In this document: positions 41,779 through 50,383 of the stretch, in pieces
Numbering within the stretch: position 1 is the stretch's first letter
Layout of the letters: each line of letters begins with the position of its first letter
NCBI GenBank assembly: GCA_009379825.1
Contig: WHTA01000030.1
Span: 1 to 59,263 of the forward strand
DNA: 59,263 nucleotides
From: Streptosporangiales bacterium
GTDB taxonomy: Bacteria; Actinomycetota; Actinomycetes; Streptosporangiales; WHST01
Direction of reading: 5' to 3'
Translations under genes and position numbers: made by a program
Notes under the pieces: generated by a model
Seen by the model: the letters and a program-made list of their open reading frames with translations, nothing else
What the model was told of the DNA's origin: nothing
The model's database searches: none

Positions 41779-42947
41779 TGACAGACACCGCGGATGCCAG
41801 CGGATTGCGGACCATCGGGCACAGCGACCTCTGTGGGTACGGCGACGGCATGCAGGTCAGCTGCGTCGGCGACGTGCTCTACGTCGGTCACTTCGGCCCG
41901 ACGGGAATGGGTACGTCGGTGCTCGACGTCAGCGATCCTTCGGCGCCCGTGGTGGTGGAGCAGTGGCCGTCGCCGACCGGCACCCACACGCACAAGGTGC
42001 AAGTCGGCGACGGGTTGCTCCTGGTGAACCAGGAACGCTTCCGCGGCGGCGATCCGTACGCGGCCGGGATGGCGGTCTACTCGCTGGCCGATCCGTTGCA
42101 CCCGCGGCAGATCGGCTACTTCAGGTCGACCGGTCTCGGCGTGCACAGGATCGTCTGGACAGGCGGCGACTACGCGTACGTCTCGGCGATCCCGGACGGC
42201 TTCGACGACCGGATCTGGGTCATCGTCGACATGCGCGACCCGGAGCAGCCGCGCGAGGCGGGCCGCTGGTGGTGGCCGGGAACATGGCGCGGCGGCGGCG
42301 AACATGCCGACGTACCGGAGGGGAAGCGTTACGCGGCACACCATGCGCTCGTCGACGGCGACCGCGCGTACCTCGGTTACGGGGACGCGGGCATGGTGAT
42401 CCTCGACATCGGTGACCGTACTGCACCGAAGGAAGTGTCCAGGCTCAACTGGTCGCCCGGCGGGGACACACATACGGTCATGCCGTTGCCCGGACGTGGT
42501 CTGGCCGTCGTGACCGACGAGGTGACGTACGACGGCACGGCCGGCGAACCGCACTACGTGCACGTCGTCGACATCGGCGACGAGCGTGCGCCTGCCGTGG
42601 TCGGTACGTGCCCGGTACCCGAGGGCGACTTCGCCACCAGGGGCCTGCGGTTCGGGCCGCACAACCTGCACGAGAACCAGCCCGGCAGCTACCGCAGTGA
42701 GCAGGTGGTGTTCACGACGTACTTCAACGCAGGGCTTCGCGTCTACGACCTCGCCGATCCGGCGAACCCGGTCGAGATCGCACACTGGGTGCCGGCGACC
42801 CCGGCGGGCCAGCGGGCGGCGCAGATCAACGACGTGTTCGTCACCGCCGACTTGCGCATCTTCGTCTCCGACCGGGTGTCGGGCGGCGTCTACGTGCTCG
42901 CGCCCGACGACGAGCTCGCCGCGCGCCTGCGGACGGCTGCCCTATGA
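41778..42947 (+). CDS. LVIVD-repeat beta-propeller protein
   Basis: A 389-residue protein from GTG 41778, overlapping the previous TAG by one base. It consists of repeated blades with the LVIVD-type pattern (GTSVLDVSDPSAPVVVEQW, then MAVYSLADPLHPRQIG, then MVILDIGDRTAPKEVSRLNW, then LRVYDLADPANPVEIAHW). It is His-rich (THTHKV, HADVPEG, AAHHAL, PHNLHENQPG), which could bind metal, as in selenium-binding-protein-like propellers. No signal peptide is seen. The tight overlap on both sides shows it belongs to the importer/amidohydrolase operon. Enzymatic role unknown. Confidence 0.75.
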   Translation: MTDTADASGLRTIGHSDLCGYGDGMQVSCVGDVLYVGHFGPTGMGTSVLDVSDPSAPVVVEQWPSPTGTHTHKVQVGDGLLLVNQERFRGGDPYAAGMAVYSLADPLHPRQIGYFRSTGLGVHRIVWTGGDYAYVSAIPDGFDDRIWVIVDMRDPEQPREAGRWWWPGTWRGGGEHADVPEGKRYAAHHALVDGDRAYLGYGDAGMVILDIGDRTAPKEVSRLNWSPGGDTHTVMPLPGRGLAVVTDEVTYDGTAGEPHYVHVVDIGDERAPAVVGTCPVPEGDFATRGLRFGPHNLHENQPGSYRSEQVVFTTYFNAGLRVYDLADPANPVEIAHWVPATPAGQRAAQINDVFVTADLRIFVSDRVSGGVYVLAPDDELAARLRTAAL

Positions 42948-43972
42948 CGACGGATGTGCACGCGCACTGCGTGCCACTCGGGTTCCTCGACGCACTGCGC
43001 GGCGAGGGCGACCGCTACGGCGTCGAGGTGCTCGACGCCGAGGCGGGCACCACGGTGCGCATCGCCGGACGCGTGGACGCGGGACCACTGCGCGCCGACT
43101 TCGCCGACGTCGACGCCAGGCTCGCCGCCATGGATCGAGCTGGCGTGCAGACCCAGTTCCTTTCGAGCTGGATCGACCTCAGTGCGTATGCCCTGCTGGC
43201 GCATGAAGGCGCGCGCTACGCGCGGCTGTTCAACGAGCTGCTCGCCCAGACCGTGGCTGCGCACCCGACCCGCTTCCGTGCGCTCTGCACGGTGCCGTTG
43301 CAGTCGCCGGCGGACGCGGGCAGGGAGCTCCGGTATGCCGTGGACAGGCTCGACGCGGTGGGCGTAGAGATCGCGACGACGGTCGACGGCCGGGAGCTCG
43401 ACGACCGGTCGCTGGACCCGTTCTGGGCGACCGCGGCGGAGCTCGGTTGCCTCGTCGTCGTACATCCGTACAACGCGCTTGCCGGGCGTGAGGTGTCGCG
43501 CTACTTCCTCAACAACCTCGTCGGCAACCCGGCAGAGACCACGATCGCCGTTGCGCACCTGATCTTCGGTGGCGTGCTCGAGCGCCATCCCGACCTGCGG
43601 GTCTGTGTGGTGCACGGCGGGGGTTTCCTGCCGTACCAGAGCGGTCGGCTCGACCGCGGGTATACGGCTGCTGCGGGACGTACGGCCGGCAACCTGACGT
43701 GTCCCCCGAGTGCGTGGCTGCGGCGGCTGTACTTCGACACGGTCATGCACGCGCCGGCGCTGCTGGCCGCCCTGGTCGACTTCGTCGGTGCGGAGCACGT
43801 CGTGATGGGCAGCGACTACCCGTTCGAGATGGGCGACCCCGACCCGGTCGCGACCGTGGACGCGATACCCGGGCTGTCTGCCGGTGACCGCAACCTGATC
43901 ATGCAGGGCAACGTCGACCGCCTCCTCGCCCACCTACCGGGCGCCGCCGGCCAGCATGCTGCGTCGCCGTAG
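42944..43972 (+). CDS. ACMSD-like amidohydrolase/decarboxylase
   Basis: A 342-residue TIM-barrel metalloenzyme of the amidohydrolase 2 family. Metal ligands: H-x-H in TDVHAHCVPLG at the N-terminus, His in VVVHPYNALAG, His in CVVHGGGFLPY and Asp in MGSDYPFEMG. ACMSD and its relatives decarboxylate or hydrolyse aromatic and ring-opened acids. The DPFWATAAELG sequence is typical. Its ATG overlaps the TGA of the LVIVD gene. Last gene of the operon; the second LacI gene converges just beyond it. Confidence 0.88.
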   Translation: MTTDVHAHCVPLGFLDALRGEGDRYGVEVLDAEAGTTVRIAGRVDAGPLRADFADVDARLAAMDRAGVQTQFLSSWIDLSAYALLAHEGARYARLFNELLAQTVAAHPTRFRALCTVPLQSPADAGRELRYAVDRLDAVGVEIATTVDGRELDDRSLDPFWATAAELGCLVVVHPYNALAGREVSRYFLNNLVGNPAETTIAVAHLIFGGVLERHPDLRVCVVHGGGFLPYQSGRLDRGYTAAAGRTAGNLTCPPSAWLRRLYFDTVMHAPALLAALVDFVGAEHVVMGSDYPFEMGDPDPVATVDAIPGLSAGDRNLIMQGNVDRLLAHLPGAAGQHAASP

Positions 43973-43974
43973 CT

Positions 43975-45030
43975 TCAGCTGCGGCGCGAACGACTGCTGT
44001 TGCGTTTCGACAGTGCTGCCGTGGACGCGCGCACGACCAGTGTCAGCGGCAGGGTGACCGACCGCGGGGGTCGGTCAGGTTCGCGTAGCTCCTCGAGCAG
44101 CAGCCGCGCGGCCTCGGCGCCGATCTCGTACTGCGGGATGTGGACGGTGGTCAGCGGCGGCTTCAGCTTGTCCATCACGGGGATGTCGTTGAAGCCGACG
44201 ATGCTCACGTCGGCCGGGCAGCGCAGCCCCCGGTCGGCGAGCACGTCGTAGCAACCCAGTGCGATGAGGTCATTGCCGGCGAGCACGGCGGTGAAGTCGG
44301 CGCCGGAGTCGAGCAGCGCGGAGAGGCTCGCCGCGCCGGCCGACTCTGTCCACGACTCGCATTCCACGACGAGGTCGGCCGAGTGTTCCAAGCCGTGGTC
44401 GTCGAGTGCCTGGCGGTACGCGCGCAGCCGTTCGACCCCGGTGGACAGGCTCTGCGGGCCGGCGAGGTGGGCGATCTTGCGGTGGCCGAGCTCGACCAGG
44501 TGGCGCATCGCCAACGCCACACCGGTCGCGTCGTCCGCGGTGACCGCAGGGATGCCGGCCTTGGCGACCTTGCGGTTCACCAGGACCATCGGCGTACGCG
44601 CGTCGGCGAGCTTTTCGAGCAGCGGGTGGTCAAGCCGCGCGGTCGCGAAGACGAAGCCGTCGACGTTGCGGTCGCGCAGCGACTCCACGACACCGATCTC
44701 GCGTTCGCTGTCGTTGTCGGTGTTCACGATCCAGGCGTTGTAACCGACCGTCGCGAGCACGTCCTCGACGCCGCGGACGATGGGTGGGAACAGCGGGTTG
44801 GTCAGGTCGGGCACCACCAGGCCGATGCTCGCCGACCGGGACGTCTTCAGGCTGCGTGCGATCGGGTTCGGCCGGTAGCCGAGCGTCTCGGCGACGTTGT
44901 TGACCCGGTTCGCCGTCTCTGCGTTGACCAGGTGGCGGGTGTTCGGGTTGAGGGCGCGCGACGCCGTCGCGGGGTGCACTCCGGCACGGTCCGCCACGTC
45001 TCGCAGTGTTGGCCTTCCCACGTCCGGCAT
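43975..45030 (-). CDS. LacI-family transcriptional regulator 2
   Basis: A 351-residue regulator from ATG 45030. DNA-binding domain PTLRDVADRAGVHPATASRA with recognition helix HPATASRALNP and hinge YRPNPIARSLKTS, then effector domain IGLVVPDLTNPLFPPIVRGV. The last stretch is Ser/Arg-rich. It is clearly a paralogue of LacI 1. It is divergent from the branched-chain-type ABC operon, whose promoter carries a perfect copy of the operator at 45118-45133. It is probably the local repressor, with cross-talk to LacI 1 likely. Confidence 0.93.
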   Translation of the reverse strand: MPDVGRPTLRDVADRAGVHPATASRALNPNTRHLVNAETANRVNNVAETLGYRPNPIARSLKTSRSASIGLVVPDLTNPLFPPIVRGVEDVLATVGYNAWIVNTDNDSEREIGVVESLRDRNVDGFVFATARLDHPLLEKLADARTPMVLVNRKVAKAGIPAVTADDATGVALAMRHLVELGHRKIAHLAGPQSLSTGVERLRAYRQALDDHGLEHSADLVVECESWTESAGAASLSALLDSGADFTAVLAGNDLIALGCYDVLADRGLRCPADVSIVGFNDIPVMDKLKPPLTTVHIPQYEIGAEAARLLLEELREPDRPPRSVTLPLTLVVRASTAALSKRNSSRSRRS

Positions 45031-45081
45031 CGTAATCGGTCGGCGTCGGTGCAACCGACAGCGCGTACCGGGGCGACGGCC

Positions 45082-45133
45082 TTGACAGACGATGAGGTCC
45101 GTCACATGATACGGGGAACGCAATCGATTGCAA
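45082..45133 (+). promoter_or_regulatory. Promoter and perfect-core operator of the Liv-type ABC operon
   Basis: TTGACA at 45082-45087 and CATGAT at 45105-45110 are 17 bases apart. The operator ACGCAATCGATTGCAA (45118-45133) contains the perfect palindrome GCAATCGATTGC at 45120-45131 over the expected start site. The divergent LacI 2 gene begins 52 bases upstream. Confidence 0.85.
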
Positions 45134-45178
45134 TGAGTCTCGGTTGTCGGGCGGTTAGCCAACGAAGGAGGCCACCCC

Positions 45179-46408
45179 ATGCCACTGACACGGCGCGACG
45201 TGCTGCGGGCCGGGACGGCCGGCGCGGCCAGCATGGTGGTGCTCGCCGCATGCGGTACGCCGCAGAGCGAGCGGGCCAACGACTCCGACAAGCCGATCAC
45301 CATCGGCATCTCGCTCCCCCTGACCGGCGACTTCTCTCAGCCGGGCAAGGAGGCGAGGCGTGGCTACGAAGTCTGGGCGAAGCTGGTCAACGCGAACGGT
45401 GGACTGCTCGATCGCAAGGTCGAGCTGAAGATCACCGACGACGCCAGCAACCAGGACACCGTGGTCAGCGACTACACCAGGCTGATCAACCAGGACAAGG
45501 TCGACCTGTTGCTCGGCACCTTCTCCTCGCTGCTGAACTACCCGGCGTCCGCGGTGGCGGAGAAGAACCAGATGCTCTACGTGGAGCCGGCCGGCGGTGA
45601 TCCGAAGATCTTCAAGCGCGGCTTCAAGTACCTCATCTATGCGCAGCCAGCCATCGCGCCGAAGCAGGCCGACGTACTGGTGGACTGGGTGAAGTCGCTG
45701 CCGGAGGCGGAGCGGCCGAAGACGGTTGCGTACGCCACGCAGGACGACCCGTTCACCAAGCCGGTGATCGACACCATGCGCAAGCAGCTCGAGGATCTCG
45801 GCGTCCGTACCGTCTACAACACGGTGTATCCGCCGGACGCGACGAACTTCCAGAGCATCGCCAACTCGATAGCGGCGAAGAAGCCCGACATGATCGCGCA
45901 GGGCGCGGTCTTCGAGGACGGTGTCGGTCTCGTCCGGTCGCTCAAGCAGCTCGACTACTCGCCGGATCTCCTCTTCCAGACCTCTGCGCCGAGCAACGCG
46001 GGGCAGTACAGCGACGGCGTGGGCGTCGAGAACACCGAGGGCGTCTTCTACACGGTGAGTTGGAACGAGAAGGCGACCACCCCGAAGAACAAGGAGTTCG
46101 TCGAGCAGTACGCGAAGATGTACGACAACGCCACGCCGGCCGAGGACGCCGCAGACGCGTTCTCCGCGGCGCAGGTGTTGCAGGCGGCCGTGGAGAACGT
46201 CGGCAAGATCGACCAGAAGGCGCTTGCCGACTGGCTGCACGCGAACTCGGTGCAGACCATTCTCGGCAAGCTCAACTGGGACGAGACCGGTGCACCGCAG
46301 TCGAAGTTCCTGTTGGCGCAGTGGCAGAGCGGAAAGGTGCAGATCGTGGCGCCGTCCGGTCGGGCCACCACGGAGAAAGTGGTGCATCCCAAGCCCGGCT
46401 GGAAGTGA
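45179..46408 (+). CDS. Branched-chain-amino-acid-type ABC binding lipoprotein
   Basis: A 409-residue receptor with AAGGAGG upstream of ATG 45179. The N-terminus has a twin-arginine-like TRRDVLRAG and a lipobox at Cys25 (VVLAAC). The mature protein opens ITIGISLPLTGDFSQPGKEA and includes NANGGLLDRKVELKITDDAS, typical of the LivJ/Peripla_BP_6 class. Such receptors bind branched amino acids, amides, urea or aromatic acids. It heads the operon to 50369. Confidence 0.93.
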   Translation: MPLTRRDVLRAGTAGAASMVVLAACGTPQSERANDSDKPITIGISLPLTGDFSQPGKEARRGYEVWAKLVNANGGLLDRKVELKITDDASNQDTVVSDYTRLINQDKVDLLLGTFSSLLNYPASAVAEKNQMLYVEPAGGDPKIFKRGFKYLIYAQPAIAPKQADVLVDWVKSLPEAERPKTVAYATQDDPFTKPVIDTMRKQLEDLGVRTVYNTVYPPDATNFQSIANSIAAKKPDMIAQGAVFEDGVGLVRSLKQLDYSPDLLFQTSAPSNAGQYSDGVGVENTEGVFYTVSWNEKATTPKNKEFVEQYAKMYDNATPAEDAADAFSAAQVLQAAVENVGKIDQKALADWLHANSVQTILGKLNWDETGAPQSKFLLAQWQSGKVQIVAPSGRATTEKVVHPKPGWK

Positions 46409-46414
46409 TCGTCC

Positions 46415-47296
46415 GTGGCGCAGCTCGTCCAGACGGTGGTGCTCGGCCTGCTGATCGGCGGTGTCTACGCGCTGCTCGCTGCCGGGTTGACGCTGATATT
46501 CGGCGTGATGCGCATCGTCAACGTGGCACACGGCGCGTTCTTGGTGCTGGTCGCCATGCTCACCTGGTGGATGTGGCGGATGACGGGGCTCGACCCGATC
46601 CTCGGCGCGGTGATCACCACCCCGCTGATGTTCGGCTTCGGTTGGCTCGTCTACCGCACCCTCGTCCTGCGGCTGACGGGTTCTTCGCCGTCGATGTACG
46701 TGCTGCTCACGTTCGGTCTGGCGCTGACCATCGAAGGTGCCCTGAACGTGACCGCAGGCAACAGGTTCCGTTCGGCGACCCCGTCGTACTTCGAGGAGTC
46801 GTTCCGGGTGGCGGGCATCGCACTGCCGAAGGCGCAGGTCTACGGTTTCCTCGCTGCTGTTGTGGTGTTGGCGATCTTCTACGTCATGTTGTCGGTGACC
46901 TGGACCGGCAGGGCGTTGCGTGCGACGGCGCAGAATCCGTCCAGCGCCGCGCTCGTCGGAGTTGGCGCGACGACGACCGCGACCCTGGCGTTCGCGTTGG
47001 GTACGGCCACGACGGGCGTCGGTGGCTCGATCATGTCCGTGCTGTACCCGTTCTTCCCCGCGTCGCACTACGACTGGATCGCGCGGCTGCTCGGCATCAT
47101 CGTGCTCGGCGGCATGGGCAGGTTGCCGGGTGCGTTGGTCGGTGCGCTGATCCTGGGCATGGCGGAGACGCTGACCGCGACGTACTGGTCGTTGCGGTGG
47201 TCCACGCTGGTCTTCTACATCGTGATCATGCTCGTGTTGTTGGTGCGGCCGCAGGGCTTGTTCGGTACTCGATTGCGGGAGGACATGGCAACGTGA
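46415..47296 (+). CDS. ABC permease, LivH type
   Basis: A 293-residue permease from GTG 46415. Starts QTVVLGLLIGGVYALLAAGL and includes FGVMRIVNVAHGAFLVLVAM, hallmarks of LivH. It continues with GGMGRLPGALVGALILGMAE near the C-terminus. It forms the channel with the LivM half of the next gene and overlaps it by GTGA. Confidence 0.93.
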   Translation: MAQLVQTVVLGLLIGGVYALLAAGLTLIFGVMRIVNVAHGAFLVLVAMLTWWMWRMTGLDPILGAVITTPLMFGFGWLVYRTLVLRLTGSSPSMYVLLTFGLALTIEGALNVTAGNRFRSATPSYFEESFRVAGIALPKAQVYGFLAAVVVLAIFYVMLSVTWTGRALRATAQNPSSAALVGVGATTTATLAFALGTATTGVGGSIMSVLYPFFPASHYDWIARLLGIIVLGGMGRLPGALVGALILGMAETLTATYWSLRWSTLVFYIVIMLVLLVRPQGLFGTRLREDMAT

Positions 47297-49116
47297 CGTC
47301 CCTGCGGCGGCTCCTGCGCTCGCGGCGGATCCTCGTCGCCGCGCCCCTCGTCGTGCTCGGACTGTTCCCCGTCATCCGGCCGTACGACAGCTACCCGCAG
47401 GCCGTCTTGCTGTTGGCCTTCCTGCTGGCGATCCAGGCTGTCAGTTGGAACATCATCTCCGGCTACGCCGGTTACATCTCGCTCGGGCACAGCGCCTATC
47501 TCGGCATCGGTGCCTACACCACAGGCATCGTCGGACTGCACACCGGTGTGAACCCGTTCATCGTCGCGCCGGTGGCCGGCCTGGTGGCCGTCGTGACCGC
47601 GTTCGTGGTGGGCATTGTGGTGCTTCGGACTCGTGGCCCTGCGTTCGTGATCATCACCATCGCCGTGCTGCTTGCGGCACAGATCGTTGCGTTGAACTGG
47701 TCGGGGCTGACGAGCGGCTCCGAGGGCATCACGCTGGAGATGCCGTTCTGGTCGAGCGACATCCAGAACCTGCCGTTCTACTACTTCTTCTTCGTGTTGC
47801 TGCTCGCAACGATTGCCGTGAGCGCTGCGATCAGACGCTCCAGGTTCGGTGCGGGACTCGTGGCGATACGTGAAGACGAGGGCAAGGCTGCCGCGATCGG
47901 CGTGAACACGACGCGCTACAAGGTGCTCGCCTACTGCGTGAGTACGTTCTTCATCGGGGTGGCCGGTTCGGGATACGCGTACTTCCAGACGTTCCTGAAC
48001 CCGATCGGAGCGTTCAACATCCTGGCGAGCGTCATGATCGTGCTGGCGGCGCTCGTCGGTGGGCGTGGGACGTTGTGGGGGCCGGTAATCGGCGCGTTCA
48101 TCGTGCAGGGCGTGAACGAGCTCGCCACGGTGACCGGTGGCGGCTCGAACGCCCGGGTGCTGATGTTCGGCGTGCTGCTCGTCGTGGTCGTTCTCTTCCT
48201 GCCGGCCGGATTGCTGCCGACGATCGAACGCTGGTGGCGTGCCAGGCATCCGGCGGAGGTCAAGTACATCGAGCAGAGCGAGGCGCTGGCGCCGACCCGG
48301 TTGGAGGTGGCGGCTTCGCCGCGTACGGACGCGGACGCTGCGTCGGAACGTCCGTTGCTCGAGGTGCGGGGAGTCAGCAAGCGCTTCGGCGGTCTCAGTG
48401 CGGTTGCGGATGCCGACCTGACCGTCGCCAGGGGCAGCATCACCGCGGTCATCGGTCCGAACGGCTCGGGCAAGACGACGTTGTTCAACCTGGTCACCGG
48501 TGCGATGCGCGCGGACGCCGGTGAGATCTGGTTCGACGGGCGCCGTATCGACCGGCTGCGGCCGTGGGCCCGCGGTCACCTCGGGCTCGGCCGAACTTTC
48601 CAGACCACCCGCCTGTTCAAGGAAATGCCCGTACTGGAGAACGTCGTCGCTCCACCTCCGGACGGGCGTTGGCGCACCATGTACGCGGGAGCGCGCGGTG
48701 GCAAGGCCGTCGATCGAGCGCGCGAGCTGCTCGCGTTCGTCGGCCTGGAAGGGCTGGCCGATGACCCGGCCGGGTCGCTCTCCTACGGCCAGCAGAAGCT
48801 GGTCGAGCTGGTGCAGGTGCTCATGATGGAGCCGAAGCTGATCCTGCTCGACGAGCCCGCCGGTGGGGTGAACCCGAGCCTTGTCGCCCGGCTGGCCGAC
48901 ATCGTGAGGGACCTGAACCAGCAGGGCGTCAGCTTCCTCGTGGTCGAGCACAACATCCCCATGGTGCTCGAACTCTGCGACCCGGTGGTCGTCTTCGCGC
49001 GCGGTGCGCCGATCGCCGTCGGGCCGCCGGACACCATCAGGAACGATCCGGCGGTGCTGGATGCGTACCTGGGCGAGGACTACTCGGCCGAGCAGGGATC
49101 GGTGCGGTCATGCTGA
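47293..49116 (+). CDS. Fused LivM-type permease and LivG-type ATPase
   Basis: A 607-residue fusion. Residues about 1-320 are the LivM-like permease (NIISGYAGYISLGHSAYLGI, then GAGLVAIREDEGKAAAIGVN). Residues about 355-600 are a LivG-like ATPase with Walker A IGPNGSGKTTLFN, Q-loop GLGRTFQTTRLFKEMPVLEN, signature LSYGQQKLVELVQVL and Walker B LILLDEPAGGVNPSL. The linker is Ala/Thr/Asp-rich. Fusions of these two subunits are known in some importers. It overlaps livF by 7 bases. Confidence 0.93.
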   Translation: MTSLRRLLRSRRILVAAPLVVLGLFPVIRPYDSYPQAVLLLAFLLAIQAVSWNIISGYAGYISLGHSAYLGIGAYTTGIVGLHTGVNPFIVAPVAGLVAVVTAFVVGIVVLRTRGPAFVIITIAVLLAAQIVALNWSGLTSGSEGITLEMPFWSSDIQNLPFYYFFFVLLLATIAVSAAIRRSRFGAGLVAIREDEGKAAAIGVNTTRYKVLAYCVSTFFIGVAGSGYAYFQTFLNPIGAFNILASVMIVLAALVGGRGTLWGPVIGAFIVQGVNELATVTGGGSNARVLMFGVLLVVVVLFLPAGLLPTIERWWRARHPAEVKYIEQSEALAPTRLEVAASPRTDADAASERPLLEVRGVSKRFGGLSAVADADLTVARGSITAVIGPNGSGKTTLFNLVTGAMRADAGEIWFDGRRIDRLRPWARGHLGLGRTFQTTRLFKEMPVLENVVAPPPDGRWRTMYAGARGGKAVDRARELLAFVGLEGLADDPAGSLSYGQQKLVELVQVLMMEPKLILLDEPAGGVNPSLVARLADIVRDLNQQGVSFLVVEHNIPMVLELCDPVVVFARGAPIAVGPPDTIRNDPAVLDAYLGEDYSAEQGSVRSC

Positions 49117-49847
49117 CGTTCGAAGGCGTGTACGCGGGGTACGGCGGTGGTGACGTCCTGCAGGGCGTCGACTTCCACTGCACCGAAGGTTCGATCACCT
49201 GCATCGTGGGGCCGAACGGGGCAGGCAAGTCGACGGTGCTGCGCGTGATCTCCGGGCTGTTGTCGCCGCGATCCGGTGAGGTGCGGCTCGGTACACGTGC
49301 CATCGGTGGCGGCAAGCCCGACGAGATCCTGCGGCTTGGCGTCGCCCAGGTGCCGCAGGCACAGGCGTTGTTCCCTTCCATGTCGGTGCGCGAGAACGTG
49401 CTCATGGGTGGCTTCCTCATCCGCCGCGAGCGGGCGCTCCTGCGCAGCCGCTACGCGGCGGTGGAGGAACTGGTGCCGCTGGTCAAGGAGCGCCGCGGCG
49501 AGCCGGCGGGCAACTTGTCCGGTGGACAGCGCCGGATGGTCGAGATCGGCCGCTGCCTGATGCTGGAGCCCACGCTGTTGCTCCTCGACGAACCGTCCCT
49601 CGGCCTCGATCCGCGCAGTCTCGCGGCCGTCACCGAGCTGATCCGGCGCCTGAACGAAGCGGGCACCACGATGCTGCTGGTGGAGCAGAACCTGCGGCTG
49701 GGCCTCGGCTTCGCGTCGCACGGTGTGGTGATGGAAGGCGGTCGGGTGCGGTTGACCGGTCCGGCCGGCGAGGTCGCGGCCAACCCTGAGATAGCCACGC
49801 TCTACCTCGGTGGAGCACCGGCAGCTGCGACGACGGACTCGACGTAG
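49110..49847 (+). CDS. ABC ATPase, LivF type
   Basis: A 245-residue ATPase. Walker A VGPNGAGKSTVLRVISG, Q-loop AQVPQAQALFPSMSVRENV, signature LSGGQRRMVEIGRCLML, Walker B LLLLDEPSLGLDPRSL, H-loop replaced by TTMLLVEQNLRLG as usual in LivF. It pairs with the ATPase half of the fused subunit to energise the importer. Confidence 0.93.
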   Translation: MLTFEGVYAGYGGGDVLQGVDFHCTEGSITCIVGPNGAGKSTVLRVISGLLSPRSGEVRLGTRAIGGGKPDEILRLGVAQVPQAQALFPSMSVRENVLMGGFLIRRERALLRSRYAAVEELVPLVKERRGEPAGNLSGGQRRMVEIGRCLMLEPTLLLLDEPSLGLDPRSLAAVTELIRRLNEAGTTMLLVEQNLRLGLGFASHGVVMEGGRVRLTGPAGEVAANPEIATLYLGGAPAAATTDST

Positions 49848-49877
49848 CCAACTACGAGACGAGAGGCGGTGCGACCG

Positions 49878-50369
49878 ATGAGCAGCGCAGTCGCTGGGCG
49901 CGCTGACACGGACGAAGGTTTCATCAGGCGCAAGGCGCTCATCGCACACAACGACGCCACGATGCGGACCGTCGTCGACGCCGGTGAGTACGGCACGTTC
50001 ACGATGGACGAACCAGAAGCGCACGGTGGCACCGGCGCCGGTCCTTCGCCGCTGCAAACGGTGCTCGGCGCGCTGTGCGGTTGCGAGGCGGTGACCTTCT
50101 ACCGCACCGCGGCCGAGTACGGTTTCAGCTATACGTCGATCGACTTCGAGGGCTCGTTCACCATCGACATCCGAGGCCGGTCCGGTGACCGCGCCGTGCG
50201 GCCGCACTTCCGTACCGTACGGGTGCGCGCCATCGTCGTCACCGAGGAACCGATCGAACGGTTGGCCGAGGTGGTCGAGGAGACCGAGGCCAGGTGCCCG
50301 GTCTTCAACCTCGTACGGGACGCGGATGTCGACGTCGCAGTGCAGTGGGTCCACGAACCTCCCACGTGA
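49878..50369 (+). CDS. OsmC-family protein
   Basis: A 163-residue protein from ATG 49878 with GAGAGG upstream. OsmC fold features: GTGAGPSPLQTVLGALCGCE, with the first catalytic Cys in LCGCEAVTFYR, then the second in EARCPVFNLVRD. OsmC proteins reduce organic peroxides or modify small molecules. Last gene of the Liv-type operon, 30 bases after livF. It may detoxify or process an intermediate. Specific role unknown. Confidence 0.82.
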   Translation: MSSAVAGRADTDEGFIRRKALIAHNDATMRTVVDAGEYGTFTMDEPEAHGGTGAGPSPLQTVLGALCGCEAVTFYRTAAEYGFSYTSIDFEGSFTIDIRGRSGDRAVRPHFRTVRVRAIVVTEEPIERLAEVVEETEARCPVFNLVRDADVDVAVQWVHEPPT

Positions 50370-50383
50370 CCGGCCGATGTCGG

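Noticed and set aside
47806-47817. GCAACGATTGCC, similar to the LacI operator
   Set aside because: One base is missing from the palindrome and it lies deep in the LivM coding region.
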